In this document: positions 58,418 through 64,000 of the stretch, one piece after another
Position numbering within the stretch: position 1 is the first letter of the stretch
Layout of the letters: the number at the start of each line of letters is the position of its first letter
Assembly (NCBI RefSeq): GCF_023091745.1
Contig: NC_068933.1
Coordinates: forward strand, 20,464,001 to 20,528,000
From: Budorcas taxicolor
Taxonomy: Eukaryota; Chordata; Mammalia; Artiodactyla; Bovidae
Direction of reading: 5' to 3'
DNA length: 64,000 bases
Position numbers and translations under genes: made by a program
The notes under the pieces: generated by a model
What the model was told of the DNA's origin: nothing
The model's database searches: none
What the model saw: only the letters and a program-made list of their open reading frames with translations

Positions 58418-58483
58418 CAGTGTGGCATGCTGCAGCCATGGGGTCACACAGAGTCAGAAACGACTTAGCAACTAAAAACACCA
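58418..58483 (+). mobile_element. Bov-A or BovB tail fragment
   Basis: About 65 bp, 'ggcatgctgcagccatgggg' to 'cgacttagcaactaaaaac'. It is too short to say whether a SINE or BovB was the source. Confidence 0.75.
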
Positions 58484-60257
58484 GATATTTTAAAAATTTA
58501 ATTTCTTCATGGTTACATTTATTACATTAACATATTCTTCACAAATATGTATTTTGTGGTAAATGTGTTTGTTAAAACTTTAACAACCTGAAAAAAATCA
58601 TAGGGATATTGATTGATGTGTATGTAATAGAAATGATGACAGAACTCAGCACATGTATTTCTAATCTTTATAAAGTGAAAGTTGTTTTGACATACCGTGT
58701 TCTTCTCATAGACTTCTTCTAAAAATGTTTGGGAATGTCACATCATTTTCAGGATTGATCTACATATTTTTTCTTCATGTCTTTGTTTTTGCAAACAAAC
58801 TTTTCTGTTTTCATCAGACTTTTCCTGTAGTGAAATTCAACTTTTTATAATTCTCTTTAAAGTTTAGCATGAACTACTTTCATGTGATTTATGTGACAAT
58901 TAAGGAAATTAAATTTCATATCTCTACCAAAAATATATACATTCAAAATAGTAATTCAAATTAGAAGTCAATAATACTTTAATCTTTTAAATTGTAAACA
59001 TCTTAAAGCACTTCAGTGTTCAATTTTCTGTTTAATGATGAGCATGAAAGTACATTGTCATTTATTTCGTGTATGCCTCTTAAGCATGAACATTTTCACA
59101 TATGTTTGTCTAGAAACAACACCAAAACTTAATATGAATTTAATCATAGTTTACATAGAAGTATTATTTCAAATAGTCCATAAAATGGCAGATGATTACA
59201 AGAATATTAAGATAGTACATACATAAAGCAAGAATCATAGCCATCCTCATATAAATAAGATTATGATGAATTAATAACACTAAGATTACCAAGCCAAAAA
59301 AACTCATCTCATCTTACAGTATAAAGATTCAAGTATAAATAAATATAAAACATTAATTCTTGTAAGATATGTAAGCATTTTTAACTAGGACCAATGAATA
59401 TCTCAAAGTAATTGCTTCATTTTAAATCATTATATAATCATGTATGAATACATGCATAATTTGAATTTCATAATTATCTTTTAATGGAAACAGTATCTTC
59501 ATATTTAATTTCTTTTCCAATCTGCATCTGCCTAAGGATAACAGAATGCATTTGAAGGAATTCCACCTAGGGTAGCAGAGCTTCAACTTAATAACAACAT
59601 GAGAAAAGGTTAATGTGGCACTCTGTGGTTAATTAAAGCAGAGTCCCCAGTAGTCTACTACTTAATTAAAGAAATGTTCTAGGTAGAACATTCATTTTAC
59701 CTTCTTTTTAGTTGTATTGGTCGTGGTTTGCCAGCCTAAGGGTTGGAGAAGAGATTTCTCATCGTCCCGCACTTCATGTGCCTTCATGATCAAGGAGAAC
59801 TTACTTTTCATCCACAGACAATGCCCTTCCTCTGCAATCAAATGCTCATTCATCCATACTAGACTGTACAAACCTAGAGCACATTTGGGAGTCAGGGTGG
59901 AGATTCATAAATACATCTATGGAGAATTAGCTGGAAGCTTCTTGAAGTTACTGTTGGGTTCTTACTCATCTCTTTAGCACCCCAGCCCCCATCCTCTGTC
60001 CACAGAAGGCATTATGAAATATTTGTTTTAACCCAATTGATTAGATAATATTCTTATAACACAGCTCAACTCATTCACCTCAGCATATAAATATTCCCCC
60101 TTAAGCATCTGAACACAAACACACATTTTGAGACCCCATCTCTTAACTCTTAGTACCATACATTGGTTGGCCATGTGTCCTGGTGTATCCCTTCTATTGC
60201 AGCATAAATATTAACAGTGCTCCCTTTCATTCTCAAAGGTGACCATGTCTGAAAATT
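58484..60257. other. long AT-rich unique stretch
   Basis: About 1.8 kb without recognisable recent repeats. ORFs at 59035-59226 and 59717-59977 resemble nothing known. Confidence 0.5.
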
Positions 60258-60768
60258 GTGATAGGCAGAATAATGTCCCCCAAGATGTCCATGCTCTAAT
60301 TCCTATAATGTTTATGTCATCTTACATGGCAAAGGGATTTTGCAAATGTGACTAACAGTCTAGACCTTGAGAGGCAGAGGTTATCCTGGTTTGGCTGGGT
60401 TGACCCAACTAGTAAATCCTTGAAAGCAGAGACTCTTTCTAAAGTGAGTCAGAAAAATAAGGCAGAAAAGGAAGGAGGAAAGATTCCAAGCATAAGAAGG
60501 ACTCAAACCATCTTTGCTGGATGGAGATGATGGCAGAAATAAGAGCCAAGGAATGTGGGTAGCCTGGAGATGCTGGGAACGGTCCTCTGCTCACAGCCAG
60601 CAAAGAAAGGAGAACCTTAGTCTGACAACCTTGAGGAACTGAATTCTGCCAATAACCCACATAAAAAATGCTCATTTAGCCTGATGAGACCTATACTATA
60701 TTTTCATCTACAGAACTGTAAGATGATCAGTTTAAGCTACTAAGTACATGTACAATAACATCTTAGGT
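60258..60768 (+). mobile_element. MLT1 LTR (ERVL-MaLR), sense
   Basis: 'aggcagaataatgtccccca', 'acatggcaaagggattttgc', 'agccaaggaatgtgggtagc' and 'cagaactgtaagatgatcag' follow the sense order of an MLT1 LTR. It contains the non-coding ORF at 60348-60530. Confidence 0.82.
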
Positions 60769-60771
60769 CAG

Positions 60772-61112
60772 TGTGCTGGTCACCTTAGGCTGGTATAGAA
60801 AACACCACAGACTAGGTATCTTAGAAATATTTATCTTTCACATGTCCAAGATCAAGTCTGGCAGATGTATTTCCTATTCTGGCAGTGAGAATTCCCTACC
60901 GACTTACAGAAGCTCATTTCTCATAGTGTCTTCACTTGGTTTCTCTTTTCTCTTACAAGGACAGTGATCCCTTTGTGAGGACCCCACCCTCATGATTTCA
61001 CTGGAACCTAATTACCTCCCAAATTGCCCACCTCCGATTACCATCACATTGCAGGTTAGGGCTTCAACATATGAATTTTGGAGGCACAAACATTTAGTTC
61101 CTACTGCAGTAG
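60772..61112 (-). mobile_element. MLT1 LTR (ERVL-MaLR), antisense
   Basis: 'caccttaggctggtatagaa', 'gaccccaccctcatgatttc', 'cctaattacctcccaaattg' and 'gggcttcaacatatgaattt' give an antisense MLT1 LTR. It lies tail to tail with the sense LTR just before it. Confidence 0.82.
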
Positions 61113-61637
61113 AAAATGAATACAGGCGTTAATTCAATTCAGTGGTCACCTAGTCAGGAAGCTGTGTCATAGCAATGAATACAAAACCTGCATAGTAGGA
61201 GCCCAAATCATAAACCAACTTCAAGCATCAGACTGAGTGCAGGGTGTAGAGAAATCCCGTCCTTCATCCCTGCAGTATCTGATGCCACATCCCCAGGTTT
61301 CAAAAAGAGAATGGGAGTGGGTATTTCATATACAGCAAGCTATCAGGTGGTGCTGGTTTTATGTGATTAGATGTTGAAATTTAATTTCATCTCTTCAGGA
61401 GAACTAGTTTATAGATGCATATAGAATGACAATGTTGGCATTTTTGAGAGCATCATAACAGTTGAATGAAGGAGTTATATGAAAGAAGAAAGCATTTAAG
61501 TGTTTGAGTAAAGTTGCTTCAGCTGCTGTGGATTTTCACTGAACAAGTGCTGCCTTCTTTGACTGCTGTTTCAGGCTCTTCTTTCAGTATTCTAGAAATC
61601 AGTCTCTCTAGTTTTTTGTCAACTCACTTGTTAAACA
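61113..61637. other. unique DNA
   Basis: Nothing recognised in about 525 bp. Confidence 0.5.
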
Positions 61638-61970
61638 GGCTTCTGAGATGGCTCAGTGGTAAAGAATCTGCCTGCAGTGCAGGAGATGGATTCAATTCCT
61701 GGGTCAGGAAGATCCCCTGGAGGAGGAATGGCAACCCACTTTAGTATTCTAGCCTGGAAAATCCCATTTACGGAGGAGCCTAATGGGCTTCTCCTATTGG
61801 AGAAGGAAATGGCAACTCACTCCAGTGTTCTTGCCTTGAGAATCCCAGCGACAGGGGAGCCTGGTGGGCTGCTGTCTATGGGGTCGCACAGAGTTGGACA
61901 CGACTGAAGCAACTTAGCAGCGGCAGCAGCAATGGGCTACAGCCCATGTGGTCACAAAAAGGACTGAGCA
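61638..61970 (+). mobile_element. Bov-tA SINE interrupted by a Bov-A SINE
   Basis: The head 'cttctgagatggctcagtgg' and body run to 'gaggagcctaatgggct' (61789). The remaining tail, 'acagcccatgtggtcacaaa', resumes after 61938. A second SINE fills the gap. Confidence 0.93.
61790..61930 (+). mobile_element. Bov-A SINE nested in a Bov-tA
   Basis: A BOV-A2-type monomer ('ggagaaggaaatggcaactc' to 'agcaacttagcagcggcagc') with an exact 8-bp duplication, aatgggct, at 61782-61789 and 61931-61938. The duplicated bases belong to the host SINE. Confidence 0.95.
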
Positions 61971-62150
61971 GGTATCCCTACCTACGTATTGTAAAACAAT
62001 AAAATCCATTTCTTCAGGAAATAATATTTCTCCTTAGGGAAAGTGCACATGTAATAAAAACATGCCAAGTTGGGAATTGAGTGTCAAATTCTATGTTGAA
62101 AAAGTAATAATTAAAAAACTATTCTATTTTGGTAAATGCTATAACGTGTT
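61971..62150. other. short unique spacer
   Basis: About 180 bp of AT-rich sequence between a SINE and a BovB. Confidence 0.5.
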
Positions 62151-62180
62151 AATGGTCTAGTGGGTTTCCCTACTTTCTTC

Positions 62181-62700
62181 AATTTAAGTCTGAATTTGGC
62201 AATAAGGAGTTCATGATCTGAGCCGCAGTCAGCTCCTGGTCTTGTTTTGCTGACTGTATAGAGTTTCTCCATCTTTGGCTGCAAAGAATATAATCAGTCT
62301 GATTTCAGTGTTGACCATCTGGTGATGTCCATGTGTAGAATGTTCTCTTGTGTTGTTGGAAGAGGGTGTTTGCTATGACTAGTGTGTTCTCTTGGCAAAA
62401 CTCTATTAACCTTTGCCCTACTTCATTCCATACTCCAAGGCCAAATTTGCCTATTACTCCAGGTGTTTCCTGACTTCCTACATTTGCATTCCGGTCCCCT
62501 ATAATGAAAAGGACACCTTTTTTGGGTATTAGTTCTAAAAGATCTTGTAGGTCTTCACAGAACCGTTCAACTTCAGCTTCTTCAGCGTTACTGGTTGGAG
62601 CATAGACTTGGATTACTGTGATAGTGAATGGTTTGCCTTGGAAACGAACAGAGATCATTCTGTCATTTTTGAGATTGCATCCAAGTACTGCATTTCAGAC
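62181..62700 (-). pseudogene. BovB endonuclease remnant (inverted part)
   Basis: The minus-strand ORF at 62305-62658 encodes IQVYAPTSNAEEAEVERF, the catalytic-site motif GDRNANVGSQETPG and FGLGVWNEVGQ. It stops at 62305-62307 after DGQH, at the same place as the stop at 50692-50694. Beyond the stop, codons for the terminal SDH catalytic motif remain at about 62210-62230. The N-terminal part of the domain is missing. Confidence 0.88.
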
Positions 62701-62737
62701 TTTTTTTGACCATGATGGCTACTCCATTTCTTCTAAA

Positions 62738-64000
62738 TCAAATCCCTTATGATTATGCAGTGGAAGTGAGAAACAGATTTAAGAGACTAGATTTGATAGA
62801 TGGAGTGCCTGATGAATTATGGATGGAGATTGGTGACATTATACAGAAGACCATCCCCATGGAAAAGAAATGCAAAAAAGCAAAATGGCTGCCTGGGGAG
62901 GCCTTACAAATAGCTGTGAAAAGAAGAAAGTGAAAAGCAAAGGAGAAAAGGAAAGATATAAGCATCTAAATGCAGAGTTCCAAAGAATAGCAAGAAGAGA
63001 TAAGAAAGCGTTCCTCAGCGATCAATGCAAAGAAATAGAGGAAAAGAACAGAATGGGAAAGACTAGAGATCTCTTCAAGAAAATTAGAGGTACCAAGGGA
63101 CATTTCATGCAAAGATGGGCTCGATAAAGGACAGAAATGGTATGGACCTAACAGAAGCAGAAGCTGTTAAGAAGAGGTGGCAAGAATACACAGAACAACT
63201 GTACGAAAAAGATCTTCATGACCAAACAACCACGATGGTGTGATCACTCATCTAGAGCCAGACATCCTGGAATGTGAAGTCAAGTGGGCCTTAGAAAGCA
63301 TCACTACAAACAAAGCTAATGGAGGTAATGGAATTCCAGTAGAGCTATTTCAAATCCTGAAAGATGATGCTGTGAAAGTGCTGCACTCAATATGCCAGCA
63401 AATTTGGAAAATTCAGCAGTGGCCACAGGACTGGAAAAGGTCAGTTTTCATTCCAATCCCTAAGAAAGGCAATGCCAAAGAATGCTCAAACTACCACTCA
63501 ATTGCACTCATCTCACACGCTAGTAAAGTAATGCTCAAAATTCTCTAAGCCAGGTTTCAGCAATACGTGAACTGTGAACTTCCAGATGTTCAAGCTGGTT
63601 TTAGAAAAGGCAGAGGAACCAGAGATCAAATTGCCAACATCTGCTGGATCATGGAAAAAGCAAGAGAGTTCCAGAAAAACATCTATTTCTGCTTTATTGA
63701 CTATCCCAAAACCTTTGACTGTGTGGATCATAATAAACTGTGGAAAATTCTGAAAGAGATGAGAATACCAGACCACCTGACCTGCCTCTTGAGAAATCTG
63801 TATGCAGGTCAGGAAACAACAGTTAGAACTGGACATGGAACAACAGACTGGTTCCAAATAGGAAAAGGAGTACGTCAAGGCTGTATATTGTCACCCTGCT
63901 TATTTAACTTATATGCAGAGTACATCATGAGAAACACTGGGTTGGAAGAAGCGCAGGCTGGAATCAAGATTGCTGGGAGAAATAACAATAACCTCAGATA
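62738..64000 (+). pseudogene. BovB reverse-transcriptase remnant (sense part)
   Basis: 62706-62933 reads NQIPYDYAVEVRNRFK after a stretch of antisense endonuclease sequence, so its start is chimeric. A shifted frame gives 62870-63127. 63240-63548 encodes SVFIPIPKKGNAKECSNYHS and ends at TAA 63546-63548, where the other copies have Gln. The same frame then stays open from 63549 to 64000 with QAGFRKGRGTRDQIAN, motif A (FIDYPKTFDCVDH, 63692-63730) and SPCLFNLYAEYIMRN. The window ends just before YADD. Confidence 0.9.

Larger units (their letters stand above)
62151..64000 (+). mobile_element. BovB LINE with inverted 5' part, cut by window edge
   Basis: 62151-62741 is antisense BovB covering the endonuclease region. 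From about 62738 the element continues in sense from just downstream of that region through the reverse transcriptase to the window end. The two parts are nearly adjacent in BovB coordinates: judged against 50841-50858, only about 10 bp (caggtatgac) is missing. This is the pattern of a twin-primed insertion. Confidence 0.93.

Noticed and set aside
1..64000. A new functional multi-gene system
   Set aside because: No host or prokaryotic gene cluster is present. Coding signals are LINE or mariner remnants, and the rest is SINEs, LTRs, simple repeats and unique non-coding DNA.

Overview
The window is nuclear DNA from a ruminant (cattle/sheep-type artiodactyl). It is packed with BovB (RTE-clade) LINEs, Bov-tA and BOV-A2 SINEs (tRNA-Glu-like head, BovB-related tail), ruminant-type L1 3' ends and CHR-type SINEs, a combination diagnostic of ruminants. 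I cannot tell which species. I found no exon of a host protein-coding gene, no tRNA or rRNA gene, no CRISPR array and no prokaryotic feature. It reads as AT-rich intergenic or deep-intronic DNA. Repeat names come from recognising sequence by eye; edges are good to a few bases where target-site duplications (TSDs) are given and to about 10-30 bases elsewhere.

Layout. 1-888: rearranged BovB pieces. 889-7399: mostly unique DNA with an L1 3' end, possible MIRs and an old BovB (3755-4516). 7400-10735: an antisense L1 ORF2 broken by a BovB and two SINEs. 10740-16353: L1 3' ends, SINEs, a BovB 3' end and a 1.5-kb BovB reverse-transcriptase remnant. 16354-20509: AT-rich unique DNA. 20510-32455: alternating SINEs, L1 pieces, BovB ends, microsatellites, an 88-bp tandem duplication and an L1 with a 5' inversion. 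33017-34512: an Hsmar1-like mariner, nearly full length, split by an L1 3' end. 34513-50411: BovB, SINE and L1 insertions, two MLT1 LTRs and long unique stretches. 50412-53975: the longest BovB (2.5 kb) beside an MLT1 LTR that is itself split by SINEs. 53976-62150: scattered SINEs, possible DNA-transposon and L2 remnants, two MLT1 LTRs in opposite orientation and a SINE nested in a SINE. 62151-64000: a BovB whose endonuclease part is inverted relative to its reverse-transcriptase part; it runs off the window.

How the parts relate. BovB supplies endonuclease and reverse transcriptase; Bov-tA and BOV-A2 share its 3' tail and are thought to use its machinery. L1 copies carry their own. Every coding remnant I examined is truncated, contains stops or frameshifts, or has lost catalytic residues. 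The window is best read as layers of dead insertions whose nesting gives relative ages: MLT1, MIR and old L1 first, then mariner and old BovB, then younger BovB, L1_BT-like and Bov SINEs.

I do not see a previously undescribed functional system. The most informative signals are structural: 5'-inverted BovB and L1 insertions, a recurring double-head Bov-tA, two classes of BovB tail, recurrent antisense open frames opposite BovB, the L1-interrupted mariner and the 88-bp tandem duplication.
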